From Heterodera schachtii (lineage: Eukaryota > Nematoda > Chromadorea > Rhabditida > Heteroderidae): a stretch of 64,000 nucleotides of DNA. Positions 23,127 to 36,137 of the stretch are shown piece by piece. A model generated the notes under the pieces. It was not told where the DNA came from, made no database searches, and saw only the letters and a program-made list of their open reading frames with translations. The stretch lies in the NCBI GenBank assembly GCA_023374025.1, contig SIJG01000006.1, positions 1,503,814 through 1,567,813 of the forward strand, in the 5' to 3' direction. Numbering within the stretch: the first letter of the stretch is position 1; the number at the start of each line of letters is the position of its first letter. The position numbers and the translations under genes are program-made.

Positions 23127-26100
23127 TTAGAATAAAGCAACAGAAGCAGCAGGAGGAGGAGGTACGGAGTTGAGGAGGAGTTGGTAATGCTCGGAAAGAT
23201 TCGCAATTGCACTGAGATGTCGAGATTTAAGGGACAACTGAAAAGAAAAAAAAGGGGAAAATGGGAGCAAATGCCACAAGCAAAAAATAAATAAATAAAA
23301 TAAAAAATCATACAGAATTGAGAGTGACTATAAAAACTCACAGTGAGTGTTGTACTGTTCTGCAACATCTTCAGTTCAGACAGAATAAACACTTGGTTAG
23401 TATATTTGATGCTGAACGGTGAACATAAATGGAAACATTGTCAAAGAAGCGGATTAGTCACTAACTAATTGACGGGTCAATTAATTAATTACCTATGATA
23501 AAGAAGTTCTTGCCCGTCTACCGTACGACGCGCGACAGTAAACACATTATTCTGTTGGAGGACTGTGCAAATTTCATCTGAATAGAGAGAACCCATCGGA
23601 ATTTGAATTGTTCTTTCGTTCCCTTACCGGCAGTTAAATTTCTGTTGTTCTGCACGGTGAATTGGACCTCATTTTGTTCCGGGATTTCCTTCCAAAGTTG
23701 CAGAAAGTCGCGTTTGTCCATTTGGCCACTTTCTTCGAAGAACACATTAAGCGGGACAACAATAGCAAAATAAAACACGTCGACATTGTTTTTGACGGCC
23801 ACCTTAAAATTAACAACAGATTGATGCGAGAAAGAACAACAACAACAACAACAGACTTGCAAATTGGTGAGTGGTTCCATTCGTTGGATGGGTCCGTTGG
23901 TGTTGCAGGGAAGCGAAGCGGACGCACTTTGGTTGGGGAAAATGGTGGCCACACTTAGCGGTTCGGAGGGAATGAGCCCAAAACTGAAAACGAGTTAATT
24001 GGACAACAAAGTGGGGTAAATTAAAAGATTAGTGCTAATTGAAAAGTGCCTGTTTCCGTTGAATTGAATGGCAAAAGAGTTCATCGGTTGCAGCGCTTTG
24101 TTTGTTAAATTCATTTCCGCAATTATTCGCCCGCCTCGACGGACCCAACGGCCCTCAATTTGTAATCCTTTACCCTTGGAAGCATCGAGCCATGCCTTAT
24201 GATATAAAAATAAGATTATGCAAATTTCGAGAAATAATGCCACCTCATAGGGCGGAACAAAGGGTCCGAGTGTTTGCAGTGAAGGAGCAACGCCAGTGAC
24301 GGCACTCGAACCACCGAACAAGTTGGCGAATTGGTCAGGGGATTGCGAAGTGGTTATAGCCGATGATTGTGAAATAGAAGCGCCAAAAATCTGATCCAAT
24401 GGGTTGGTGGCATTGGCGGATGAAAGAGTTGTCAATGGATGTTGTGGTTGAAGTGGGGGCGGTGCGTTGTCAAAAACGGACGAAGACGGAGGCGCATCGA
24501 AAATACTTGGTGGTGGGACAGCGGGGGCGGCAGAAGAAGCGGTTGTATCAGCAGAAGGGGCCGAAGGAATGCCAAATATGTCCATGATATTCGCGGTTTG
24601 AGAAGGCGGGGCTGAAACAAAGGCCAAAAAGTGATAACAAAGAAAGAGAATAAAATAAAGAAATTCCTTACCCTCAACGGGAGGCCCAGAAATGTCCAAA
24701 CTGAGAAGGTCCGCAATTATCGAGTCTTGTGGAGGCTGAATGACCGTCGGCTGCGGAGGAACCATCGCCGCCGGGGGCAGCGCTTCGGCGGAAGTGCCAC
24801 TTGGCATGACAGCAGTACGGACAGGATAATGGGTGGAGTCGACAAAAGAGCTGGGCGGCTTATGATAAACTGAAGCCAGCGAACCAATGTGACAGACCTG
24901 AAAAGCCGGGAGGGATAATAGCAACGAAAAGTCTAATTAATGTCCTGAAATATGCATTTTAATGCAATAATTCACCAGTTGGTTAAGAAGCGACGGTTCC
25001 AGGAGATCAGTTTCCTCAGAAATCAATGGCTTCTCCGCCAGAACAACTTCTTTTGCCGCTTGTGGGTCGGCACTTAAAAGGCGCCAGTAAATGTAGCCGC
25101 GGTCCCGAAGATCGGGATTGTCAGAATCCTATTTCAAAATAGAAAAGGCAATCATTGACCATTGAGATACTCCCCAGATAACGGGTACCCCACCACCCAG
25201 AATAGAGGTGGTCTCTGTATCCACCTGCGTCGCCAATGTGAGCACACGTTGGACCAATTGTTGCGTGTCAGTGGGACGCTTTAAAAACAATTTGACCACC
25301 TTAACGGATGGAAAATAAGACCAAAAATAAAATTCTAATTGATGAGTACGGCCGTGAGGAGCTGCAGTTGAACTTGGGTATTTTCGTCATGAAATCCTTC
25401 GACGAACGATTCCAACAATTCGTCCGCATTGTCAATGCGTTCGGCATATTCACCAATAATCTGTTTATTGAATAAAGAAATAGTTGTTTTATCGATAGGA
25501 TTGACGCTGTTCACCCAAATCATCGACGCGCGTGCCTCGGGCTCGTCCAACGTGTCAAGGTTTTCACACAGCGTGGAAATGATGCCCTCATATCGATTTG
25601 GATATTTTCGGAAGATATCCTAAAAGGGATGGAATTAGAAATTGTTGTCTCTCCCATCTCTCGCCGATGGTCGGCCAAATCACTTTTATGACGACCACTG
25701 CCTCTTGGACCACATAATTCACTTTCGTCTGGATCAGTTCCAACAGCGTGTTCACACATCGTTCCGCACTTTGCTCCACTTTTATGGCACAACGTCCGAT
25801 CGCTCGGACCGCCTTCCGGACGAAGTCAACGTCGACTTCAGTGGCATACCTGAAAAGTGCAGAGAAAATGCAATAATAATTACAATATTAGCAAGCGCTA
25901 ACTCTTTGAGTTCGGAGAGCACTTGGGCAATATTGTTCTGCTGGGCGAGACGAATCATAATGTCTAATTTCTCCATTTTGACATAAATCTGAAAAATGAA
26001 AATTTATTTACAAAAAAATGAATGGGAAAGACCGGGTCGTTGTACTTGACAAAAAACACTTTCATTTCCTGCTTCAGAATGTCGGGCCTAAAAACAAAAA

Positions 26101-27641
26101 GTTAGTTCCTCTTGTCAAAAATGGCCAACCGTTTCTGCACAATCAAATTGATATTTCTCAAGGCGACGTATTGAATTTCAGGTTCCGCAGACAAAAGAGT
26201 GACCATTGGAGGGGCGAGTTTTCTGATCAGTTGGGTCACAAAATCGGAACCCTCGGGGAGCATGTTGATCAGTTTCATCAGCACTTTGACAGTTGAAAGA
26301 ACGACAGCGGCGTTTGCATGTGCCAGACGGGGACTGATCCGTTCGCAAATGCTAAACCAAAGTGGCAAATATAGGAACGGATTCTAATCCAAAATTATTG
26401 GAAAATTGCTGTCAATTTGACGGACTTACTTTTGCGCTTCTCTTTCATCCTTCGGGTGGTAATTAGCCAATGCGTCCAGAATGAACACTTGGCCCCATTC
26501 AGTGCATTCGTCTGTTTTTTGGAAAAACAATGGATTCGAAATTTTTGGAAACTCATCAACCATACTCAGTGCAGTGAGTAGTTTGTTCACTGTTTGGGCA
26601 TTTATTTCGATGAGTGTTCGTGATTCGTTTATTTCCGTAATGGCAGCGACGGCATTTGCCACGACCTGTAAAAGTGAATAAGAAAGCACGAGTAAAGGGA
26701 GAGATTGACCATTGGGTTTGAGTCGCTGAGTAAATCGCTTAGCAACTCCACAAAGCCTTGGTCTTCCACCATTTGAGCGTTTATGTCGTGCTAAAAAAAT
26801 AAATCAAATTGGGAGGAAAATGGCAGGAGAAAGTGGACCAATTTGGCCACGCAAATGGCGGCTGTCTTTCTGACATAAGGGTCCTCGTCCTTCATACACT
26901 TGCGCAACGGCTCGCATAAATATTCAGTGATTTTGTCCACCCGAATGCATCCCATCGTACGGACGGCCAATGCACGGATCAGCGGATTTGGATCCTCACA
27001 GTCCCAAAATGGGGGCAAAAGCATTTTTTAATTGAAAAATAGGGAAAAAGCAACTTTGACAAAAGTGTTAACAGCCATAACGGCCAATTCGGGCTGGCTT
27101 TTGGCGTAGTTCATCAGGTAAAGGTAGACCAGCTTCTTCAACTCAACATTGTCCGTTTGCATACAGTTAACAACGTCAGGGAAAAGTGCGCTGAAATTGG
27201 CAATGGTAAACCAAAGGCACACGAACAATTAGTTTAAGTGAGGGGAAAACATGTCAATGCTCGTGAGTTTTGAAAATGCCGGACGGCCCGGGCTTAGACA
27301 ATTGGCCAGGCCGGGGAGCCGGGCAAAAAAAGCCCGTTTTGCCGGGCGGCCCGGTATTTTTTTTTTTGAAAGGGGTCACAAAATGGCCATTTATTCCCAT
27401 ATGACTCAACCCCCCCATTGGAATCCCTCCGTCCTCTCACCTCACGTCCTTCCCCACTGTCATACTCGCGATCACTTTCTTCACCGCTTCCCGCTTCTTC
27501 TCCTTTTTGTCTGAGTTCAGTTCATTTTTCAATTCGAATATTTCACCTGATATGGAAACAAAACATTCATCAAATTCCTATAAAATCCGGCAAATTTAGC
27601 CCACCCTTTTTTGTTGTCGTAAAATATTTCGCATCAGTCAT
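23127..27641 (-). CDS. apb-1: AP-1/AP-2 beta-adaptin large subunit
   Basis: Large beta subunit of clathrin adaptors. Most nematodes have a single beta chain serving AP-1 and AP-2. Exon 1 starts at 27641 ([13 protein letters not shown]), then [54 protein letters not shown] and further trunk-domain blocks. These include [20 protein letters not shown] and [19 protein letters not shown], nearly identical to human AP2B1. The hinge (about 24.9-24.4 kb) is Pro/Ser-rich and contains a clathrin box, LLSLD. The appendage domain gives [40 protein letters not shown] and [12 protein letters not shown]. The final exon reads [20 protein letters not shown] and stops at 23127-23129. Many short introns interrupt the trunk. 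A GC-rich repeat sits in the intron before the SALFPDVVN exon. Confidence 0.95.
27262..27365. repeat. GC-rich repeat insertion in apb-1 intron
   Basis: About 100 bp of short GC-rich inverted and direct repeats built on GCCGGGC/GGCCCGG (for example GCCGGACGGCCCGGGCTTAG and TTTTGCCGGGCGGCCCGG) interrupt an otherwise AT-rich intron and end in a T12 tract. Composition and internal symmetry suggest part of a mobile element; I could not define its ends. Confidence 0.5.
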
Positions 27642-27903
27642 TATTATAGATGAGTAGAAATACAAAAAAAACTCCTAAAAACTAATAAAGAAACATCCTT
27701 TTTTTGTTAGTTTAGGAAATTGACAAAAAAAAAAAGACGGAGTAAAACCGAATAAAAAAGAGAAATGCCAAACATTTATTTTTTTGTTGGAAATGGGGCC
27801 CAATGAGTACACAACAAACAGTAAAAAGAAAACAAATAAATAATCAGATGACAACAAGGCGACTGAATGCTTCTATTGATCATCAGAGAAAACGTTCACA
27901 GTG

Positions 27904-29041
27904 TTATGCCGGAAGTTGAATGTTTCGTCTAATAAAAAAAATAATATTGTAATAAGGAAGGAACGGAATTTTGGTTTAATAAAACCCAAATTACAATACT
28001 ATTTTTAACTGACCTTTGCTGGACAACTTTTGTAATGTAAAGGTAGAAAAAGTCGGCGTACAAAACCTTTAATTTTTCGTAAATGAATATCACAAGTATT
28101 GTGCAAAACCGTTTGGACAATGCCAGCGACCACAGCAATAATGTCCAAAAAATCCTCTGAAAATAGAATTTTTCCATTTGTCTAACTCTTTGAGGGTGGA
28201 ATAATATAAAACTTACCCAAGTAATAGCGGTAGATCCAATTCAAAATGTAAAGTCCACGGTAAGAGCCAAGGGCGAACAAATAATGGGCAGTGATCGTCT
28301 CCGCTGAACCGGTCTTGGAAAGCATAAACTGAACGGGACGGAAAAGCAATAATAAGCTGCTAGTCAATCATTTTCCTTTCGTTGTTACCAATTGTGGCAT
28401 TATGGCGACAGATTCCAAATAAATACTGAAAGTCCAGAGAATCTAAATTTAAAGGAAGAATATACGCAGAACTCAACCCATCCCAATCACTTCAAACAGA
28501 GAGAACTCGTGATTGATGAGGAGTGCCAGACAAAGGCACGGCAAAACGAGAAATTCAATTCGGAGAGTGTCGTGGTTTCTTTAAGAAGCAATTCATAAAA
28601 TTAAGTTCACAAACAACAAACACCTGTCATATGTCGCCTTGAACTTGAAGTAAATGAAAAAGACCGTCGCGATGGAAGAACCGATGAAGAAGATCTTAAC
28701 AGCCGGGAATTAATTAAATGGACAAAAGCACGCACAACATTATGCTTAACTCACTTTCATAACGCTGTTGTAAATGGACACAAAATTTGTGAACTGTGGG
28801 AAAAAAGCGATTAAAAATGGCAAAATGTTAAATTACCAAGTCAAGATAACGGCAAATGAAAACGAGGAGGAAAATGACTTGAGATCGGCCGGAGATGCCT
28901 AAATGAGTGCAAATGGCAATTCACAAAAGTAAAGCCATCATCCGAAATACCCGCGACACTGCGGGTCTTCCATATTTTCCACAAAAGGATGAAAATCGCA
29001 ACGAGATGAGCTAAATCGGCCGAAAGTCGAAACACATTCAT
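27904..29041 (-). CDS. erd-2: ER lumen protein-retaining (KDEL) receptor
   Basis: Seven-helix receptor that returns HDEL/KDEL proteins from Golgi to ER. From ATG 29041: [20 protein letters not shown], then [12 protein letters not shown] and further short exons. It then reads [50 protein letters not shown] and a final exon spelling RRNIQLPA before the stop (27904-27906). All match the human receptor, including the SKTG-AETIT-HYLFALG block and the LPA C-terminus. The family length is about 212 residues, and the exon set fits. It lies 263 bp upstream of beta-adaptin on the same strand. Confidence 0.94.
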
Positions 29042-29453
29042 TCTCGGCTAAAATTTTTCAAATGATAATAAAGTGCAACTAATCAAAGCAACATTCGCAA
29101 ATTAGAAATAGGTTTGAAAAAAAGCTTTCTCTGTCGCGAGGGACAATAGGATTTAGTTTTGATTCTTTGCAAACATTTTTGGATAAATCATTTTTCCCTT
29201 CCCCTCCCATTCCACGTCAGCATCTGCGAAGGAAAGTCAATTTATGCGAGCATGAACAGTGAGACACATTAATATTTAGCCACAAATTTTAAATTTAAAT
29301 GTTTAATGGCCTGTGACAAAATACAAATTGAAAATATACAAAATTAATTCATCTAATGAATGTGTTTGACGAATTTATAATTGAAATTCCGTACCGACAA
29401 AAATTTATAAAGGTATCATCAAAAGATCATTTGCCTATCATTCTTTTTTTCTG

Positions 29454-31093
29454 CTATTCGAGTATTTCACCCATTTCAATTTCGGCCGCTTCTTTCTTCC
29501 TCCTCTCAAATTGCTTTCGCAGTGATGGCTTTATTCTGATAAAGAAAAAACTATGCCTTTAAATCACAATAAAATAAGTAGGCAGAAAAAGAAGTATAAA
29601 ATTTAAATTTTAATCCTAATTTATTATAATTTAAAATAAAAATAAAATAGGCAGAAAAAAGGTATTTAAATTTTAGTCCATTATGATAATTGAAGTTGTT
29701 TAAAGGAATATGGTTTTGAGCTTCTCAATGGGACCGTATCATTTCTATATTAGCTACGGTAAATTCACCTTTCATATGGTCGCTCCTTTTCGCTCAAAAT
29801 CTCTTCCTGTTTTCTCATGTCTTGGAAAATCACCCATTCTTCATGTGAAACACAGCCGACCTTAGTTGCAAATTCCAATTCGTCAACGTCAAAAATCCGA
29901 CGAGCCGGTGGATTTTCCTAAACGGAGAAACAGTTAATGAACCCATGAAATGCAAATTTAAATGCTAAAACATTTCCAGTATCCAGAGTACCTTTTTCAA
30001 TTGAGGCTTTTTTGGGTCGGGGTAAGTGTATTTGCCCGTCTTGAGTAGAAATTCATGGCGAGACATGACTTGGTCCAACTCAAGAGTATGCCAATATTTG
30101 CTTTCTGCCAATTCGCCCGGCTCAATTCCCATGTGAAAATAAATGTACTGCAAAAAATGGGAATTGATTTGAAAGGGAAATTTTGTCGCGAAGAATAGAA
30201 ATAATTCGCTCACCTCATAAATTTCCTCAATTTCTTCAAAACTCATCAAACAGATTTGAGGACTGTTGACCATCAGTTTCTTTAAGTCGTTTAACGTGAA
30301 GAAATCCAAAATATTCTCCCAAAACAAGTCCATTTGCTGAGGAACCCCCATGAAAAGTATCTCCGGACATCGCATCACAACACTTCGCATTTGGGCACCC
30401 GCCCGAACGCCGCGGCCAAGGAAAATGCTCAGCCGTTGCTGAACACAATCTGCCGACACTTCTTCGAGTCCGCTCGCCCATCTGAGAAAAAGCGATTATT
30501 CCAGCCCAAAATGTTGGCATTTTCCCGACGATAAATGACATACTTCGCATAAAATCGCATGGCGTCTTCATAAGTCATTTCCATACAGTCGACAAATACA
30601 CCCAACTTTTTGGTCGTTTCTCGCCCATTTTTTGTCAACGCCATAAAAAGGTCGACACTTTTTGAACAAGCGTCGATGATAAATTCCAAAGCAACGCCTA
30701 AAAAATAGAGAAAGCTTTTTCAAAACATAAGCAAAAAAAAACGCTACAGATTACAATGAGTTTAGTGACCGAAAAAGAATTGCAGTTTATAAATACAATA
30801 AATTTCTCTATTTTCCCGAAGGATTGATCACTCTCTGTTTCACCCTGATTGGCCAGCTCTTTGAATGGCAAAAGTATCGACTGCAAAGCCCGCTTATCGG
30901 ACCACGGCACGAAAAATGTCTGTCCTTTTGTCAGATGCGAATCGACAATGGTGCGCAACAATTGGAGTTGCTCACCCGATGTGTCACTCTCCAACATTTG
31001 GGCGCCATTTTCAGTCGAATAGCAAAAAACAGGAAAATTCGAGGCGCGGGAACGCCGAAAAAAGAAAATTGGGAGAGACCGTCTCGAAAGCAT
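29454..31093 (-). CDS. MTERF4: Mitochondrial transcription termination factor, MTERF4-like
   Basis: mTERF-repeat protein expected in mitochondria; MTERF4 recruits NSUN4 to the mitoribosome large subunit. The start MLSRRSLPIFFFRRSRASNF at 31093 is a clear mitochondrial presequence (a longer in-frame start exists at 31111). Later exons give mTERF-like helical repeats: LGRGVRAGAQMRSVVMRCPE, DFFTLNDLKKLMVNSPQICL, IYFHMGIEPGELAESKYW and LDQVMSRHEFLLKTGKYTYP. The tail contains DMRKQEEILSEKERPYER, then IKPSLRKQFERRKKEAAE, and stops at 29454. Assignment to MTERF4 rather than another mTERF rests on the overall arrangement and the C-terminal tail. Confidence 0.8.
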
Positions 31094-31433
31094 GAACAAG
31101 ATGAGGACCAAGGTAAGAACTAAAAGAGCAAAAATTAAAAACGATCAACCAATTTTTAACCAAATATTAAAAATAATTAAAGGAAAAACGAAGAAAACTT
31201 TTATTTTTAGCGAAAGGAAACCGACAAAATTTATCTGAAATAAACTGAAGCTCAAATATGCAATGAGGGGAAAGAGATTCGGCATACAAAAACAGTGAGT
31301 ATCAATTTTGAAAAGTTTTAGACCGTGCAGAGAAAAACATAAGAAAAAAGTACAATGTTTAAGAATTACAAACAATAATGGAAGCGGTCGGAAAAACCAC
31401 AGGACGAACTGTCAGAATTGTTAAAACCAAATA

Positions 31434-34400
31434 TCAGGCCACCGAATTCAATCGTAGGGAATAGTCCCCGCTCTGCGTGATATATCGCACCCATGGCAGT
31501 GCCTGGTAGCCGCTTTTCTCAATGATTTTGAGGTATCGCACTTGAATGCCTGATTTGATGGATTATTACGACAAGTGATTAAGCTAAACATTGGTCCATT
31601 TTTTGCTTCGCTCACCCGAAGTGGTGAAATATGGAATTTCGAAGCGCACTTTGATCGGACGCTTCGCCTCAACTTCTTCGCTGAGAACGGACGGAAGTTT
31701 AAAGTGAGCGCGCATTAAATATTCCTTCCCTCCGGGGAAATTTTTGATATTCCACACAAAAGAATTGTCCTAAAAAGGAAAAATGCGAAGATCGAATGAG
31801 AATTCCTTTTGCTCTTCCCCACTTCCGGTTGGTAACGGCAATTTCCGATGGCCGTTTTGAAGCGCGGACTGTCCGAATAACTGGGGGCCGGCACGACAAT
31901 TTCGACATTATTCGCTGTCGAACGTCGCTTGAACTGACTTTTGGCCTTCAAACGCAAAAGCATAAAATATTAAATAGTTAAACAAATAATTAAAAATAAT
32001 AATTATTTTTTTAATAATAATGGTAACAACTTTCCCATTTGACCTTACTTTGACCATATATTCAACACGACTGTGCGAAAATTTCTCAATTACCTGTAAA
32101 AATTAAGCAAATGACAAACGCAAAACCAAATTAATTACCGCTTCGACCCAAATGAGTGGTTTGACAATTGTGCTCAATCTTGAGAAAATAAGAAAATGCA
32201 CATCAGTGCGTGGTGTGTGTACCTGTAACTCATCAGTTCGAATTCCCCGTCAGGCGGAATAAAACTTATCGTACGATCATTTTCTTAATTAAATTTTGTT
32301 TTCTATTTATAGACTTTTATTTGTCAAATTACCAAAACGCGAAAGCCTCACACATTGGTGGAATTTTATGTCTTCCAATTCGACGGCTTTGCTTCTCCCC
32401 CCTGAATTACTAATTGGGATTTATGCTTCGTTGGTTTTAAATTACTCCCAGCCGCATCAAATTGGACCTTAATTAATTTGTATTACAAAAAGAACAATAA
32501 TAAAAATGACAATGGGATTGAATTTAAATAAAGTACTTTGTCATTTAAACCCAGGCGCAATTCGGGCATTCCGGTGAGAAAAACACGCATTTTGACGGAA
32601 CCGACAATTTCACTTTGCAACACTGTGCCGGCGCCATTTGCCTTAAAAATAAAAAGGCTTTTTATCGCGAATAAAAAAATTTGTCGTCCGGAATTATTAA
32701 AAAAACATTAAATTTAAATTACCAGAAGGTTCAATGATTCGATCACGTCAAGGAATACCTTTAAAAAGAAAAAAACGAATAAAATATAAAAAAAAGAAAA
32801 ACCTCATTTTTCCTATGTCTCACACCTTCGGACCTAAAAACGACAGCCAATGTTCAGGGAATTGTTCAAGAGTTGATAATGTCCTTTTCCGTCCTCCTCA
32901 TTGCCTTTTTGGCATTTGTATGAAAACCAACCTCCACGAGACGGCGTTGGTCACCGCCATCGGGGGACGCGGCTGTTGCGCGGCCTCCAATTTGTGTCCT
33001 TCCTGAGTTATGTACCTGAAAAAATTAAAAAACAGAAAAAGACAAATAGAAAATACTCGCGCAATATTCGCCCTTCGGTGATTTGTGGATAGCCAAAATC
33101 CATCATTTCTTTAAAAGAACGAAAAATATAAATTGGGAATTGAGAATTTAAAACCGTCCAAGAGCTCGTAGATGATCACAAAATTGTCACGAATTGATTC
33201 CTCCTCAACATCCTTGAAATATTCGGCAAAAACAGCAACCAATTTGTATAAGAATGTTTGCATTAACGACACATTTGTATTGCACCGGGACACCGCAACA
33301 ACTTAATTCGGTGTTAAAATTGAACCAGAAATAAACATTTGTTTCAAATATGTACCATAAATGTTATTGAAACGAATCCAAATCATGTGGGTGCCACTCT
33401 CAACATCGACGACGGGTGCAAGTTGACCCTCTTCTTCCAGATCGACCAAAAGTGGGACGAATTTCTCGATAACAACAGTATCAACATCTCCCCTTCAAAA
33501 TCAAGACCCAAAAAATTGAATGATATTTGAATGACTGGCTAACCGGTAATTGCGTGAAATGAGCACCTAAAAAGTGAAAATAATGAAAAGCTTTTTCTCC
33601 AAATGGTGGGGGAACTGATCCGGGGGGGGGGGGGGGGGGGGGGGGGACGTACACCCTTATTAACTGATGGTAAAGACAGAAATGCATCTAAATTAAATAA
33701 TAAATATTTAGTTTCCAATTTTCACGAATAATGGACAATATATTATTGTACAGTAATCAAAAGCACAAAATGCATTCACAATTCCACAAACAACGACACC
33801 AATCACCAGTGATTCCCTCCCCGCTGATTCGTGGGCACACTTTTTTTCTTCTGTTCCTTTGCAAGGGCTTCCTTCAACTGTTTGTTTTCGTCCTCCAGCA
33901 ATTTGACACGCTCTTCCAGGAACTTCTCACGTTCACGCCGTTTGTTCCTCGACTGCTTGGCTGCCTCGTTGTTTCTGCTGCGCCTCTCCAAATAGCGTTG
34001 TTTTTCCAATTCTGTGCGAAACCCTTTGCTCATGGCAGAGTTCAACGGTGGCGTATTGTTCGAATTCAAAATGTTGTTGAAGGGGCGTCGATGAACGTCG
34101 CCAGCGCTCTCTCGTGGACTCAAACTGTCGGCAGATGTACCGCTGATGAAAAGCGAATTGTCTGTCCCACCCTGACTAACAGAAAGAACGCTAAGTCCAC
34201 CGCAGCCAATTTCAAGCTCATTCTCATCAGCGCACTCGTGTGGATTTGCATGACATTCAGTGGCATTGATTGCCAATGTATTTGAGGGTGGCAACGGACG
34301 ATGATGCCCTTCCCAGCAACATGACGGAGAAAATGTCGTCGAGTTGTGGGAGTCTATTGAACGCTGTTGTTCAATGGAAGGGTAATTGAAGGCAGTTGCA

Positions 34401-35072
34401 TAAGAAGTGGCAATCAATTCCCTGCTGGGGAACGGTTGGAATTGAGAAGTGCCGAAATAAGTCGGAGAGTGCTGCGATGAAAGGTGAGTCGCGAATAGAG
34501 AGTCGCTTATGTTCAATGGATTCAGTTCACTCATTTTGACATCTGCAGGAGAGAAAACAATTCCAGGGAAGAAAAAATAGACAAAGCAAAACAAAAAAGA
34601 AATTAATAGAAAATACTCACAATTAGATGAGATGCAAAAAAGAAAGGGAAGCATAAAACGGTGAAGGAAATAAAAGGACGCACAAATGCACAAGTTACAG
34701 CACACTCTCTGCTCACTGTCCGAGGATGGCACTGACAGTGGGGGAGAGACACTCGCAAAAAGGCAACCAAAAACAAACTCAACCAAACCACCAAACGCAA
34801 CACACAGAGGAGGTCAAATCAATGCCAGAAATGGACAAATGTCCCCACAAACAATTTGTGCAATGGGAGAAAACCATCAGATACAGTAAGACGACGTTGT
34901 TTTGGTCTATGGCAAAACCAAAACAATGTGTACTCCGACTTTTGACAAAAACAAGCAACGAAAAACCGAAATATCCAATCCAATAGTTTTGTTGATTTCT
35001 GCTTATTGTCATATGTAAATGTAAACCCACCTTTCCCTTCATGTCCAGGAAAAAAAGACCAGAGCATGCCAT
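31434..35072 (-). CDS. AP1M1: AP-1 clathrin adaptor mu subunit
   Basis: Medium chain of AP-1, which binds YxxPhi sorting signals at the TGN and endosomes. Exon 1 (35031-35072, MACSGLFFLDMKGK) is separated by a 1.5-kb intron from the next exon (VLISRNYR, near 33550), then GDVDTVVIEKFVPLLVDLEE. Later blocks are AEYFKDVEEESIRDNFVIIY, VTNAVSWR, VELEDIKFHQCVRLSRF, NDRTISFIPPDGEFELMSYR, AKSQFKRRSTANNVEI and YLKIIEKSGYQALPWVRYIT. The stop is at 31434-31436, after SLRLNSVA. Identity to AP1M1/UNC-101/APM-1 is obvious; which nematode paralog it is was not resolved. The first intron contains a separate bZIP gene on the same strand and a G25 tract. Confidence 0.93.
33622..33646 (+). repeat. Poly-G tract (G25)
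   Basis: Twenty-five consecutive G on the plus strand in the first intron of the AP-1 mu gene; the longest of many G/C homopolymers in the window. Confidence 0.95.
33803..34534 (-). CDS. bZIP transcription factor nested in the AP-1 mu intron
   Basis: A single coding exon of 243 residues starts at ATG 34534 (MSELNPLNISD). A splice-acceptor-like CTCTCCTGCAG lies just upstream, with a matching donor about 70 bp further up, which suggests a 5'UTR intron or trans-splicing. The first 170 residues are Ser/Asn/Pro-rich and look disordered. The C-terminal 70 residues form a bZIP: basic region RRSRNNEAAKQSRNKRR (about residues 183-199) with the N-x-x-A-A-x-x-S-R signature, then a zipper including LEERVKLLEDENKQLKEAL. 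The basic region resembles the PAR/NFIL3/CES-2 group. It should be nuclear and bind DNA as a dimer. The whole gene sits on the same strand inside intron 1 of AP-1 mu. Confidence 0.85.
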   Translation of the reverse strand: MSELNPLNISDSLFATHLSSQHSPTYFGTSQFQPFPSRELIATSYATAFNYPSIEQQRSIDSHNSTTFSPSCCWEGHHRPLPPSNTLAINATECHANPHECADENELEIGCGGLSVLSVSQGGTDNSLFISGTSADSLSPRESAGDVHRRPFNNILNSNNTPPLNSAMSKGFRTELEKQRYLERRSRNNEAAKQSRNKRREREKFLEERVKLLEDENKQLKEALAKEQKKKSVPTNQRGGNHW

Positions 35073-35543
35073 AATGATGACAATTTATTCTTAGCGGAAT
35101 ACTCAGAAATTCCTGACCTGTTAAAAGGCGATCATGTGTATTTCACAATAGAAAGCTCAATAAAAATGGAGGGTTAATGACTTGCAAATTCATTTATTAT
35201 GATAAAAACTTGCAATATTTCGTATGTGTATTTTCTCAATGTATTTTCTCATCTGGTGAAAAACAAAACAAACGATGAACAGTTAAATTTCACTATGTTT
35301 AGCTGAGTCGTATCAGCATTCCAATCGACAAATGGTTTTAGCCTAATGATACATTCCAAATTTGGGTGAATTTATTCATCGCATTTGACCCTGAAGAACA
35401 ACTATTATTGCGTATTTAAGATTGTGGAGCGAAATTCCTGACATTCTTTGCTGACTTTTGGGCCATCGTTTTGTCAGTGTCCCTCTTCAATTGATTTTGG
35501 CAATTGTTGAAGCCCATGCCGATACCTTAATGGGCTCACCAGT

Positions 35544-35779
35544 TCATCCAGAAAGACAACCATGGGAAAACATACCAATCCCGGTCCCAAGCCAAACCTA
35601 AAACACATCATTTGCGTAATTAAGATATATTCGTTCATTCAAATACATACCGGCCAAGACCTCTTCCCCTTGAAAAGCGCAAGCGCTGTGACAACGCCAA
35701 TAGAACCACCTGCCAAAATTTTAAGCGCAGTATCCGCTAAACACTGGTCCAGGGTACGACCGAGTTCATTTTCACTCAT
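35544..35779 (-). CDS. MICOS10: MICOS complex subunit MIC10
   Basis: Two exons, 35651-35779 and 35544-35597, give only 60 residues. The N-terminus MSENELGRTLDQCLADTALK matches human MSESELGRKWDRCLADAVVK. Two short membrane segments follow with glycine motifs (LAGGSIGVVTALALF and then VWLGTGIGMFS), separated by the charged KGKRSWP loop. This is the hairpin that bends crista junction membranes in the mitochondrial inner membrane. Human MIC10 is 78 residues, so the C-terminal tail is shorter here (SHGCLSG). It lies 472 bp upstream of the AP-1 mu start on the same strand and is easily missed because of its size. Confidence 0.9.
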
Positions 35780-36137
35780 CTTTATAGCCAATAGAATAAA
35801 GCAAAAAAAAAAAAGAAGAGAAGCTAAATTTTATAAAAAAGCCAAATAAAATAAAAATATATAAAAGTATATACGTAGGTTTTTTACTTGGAAAAGGAAG
35901 AAAAGAAAGAAAGCATGATTTACCTGCTCTTTCGAAATAAATAAATAAAATGTCTATCAATTTTTGCAACAAATCGCACACTGAGGGTACAGAAATGAAT
36001 ATAGTTAAGGAATAATAATTTACACAGGAATTTTGGTTTCTCAAAAAAGGTCACTTCAATTAATCTGTACTCTCATAAATATAAAAAATAAAAGCACAAA
36101 TATCCAAGTGAAATAAAAATAATGCAATATTCCGAGA

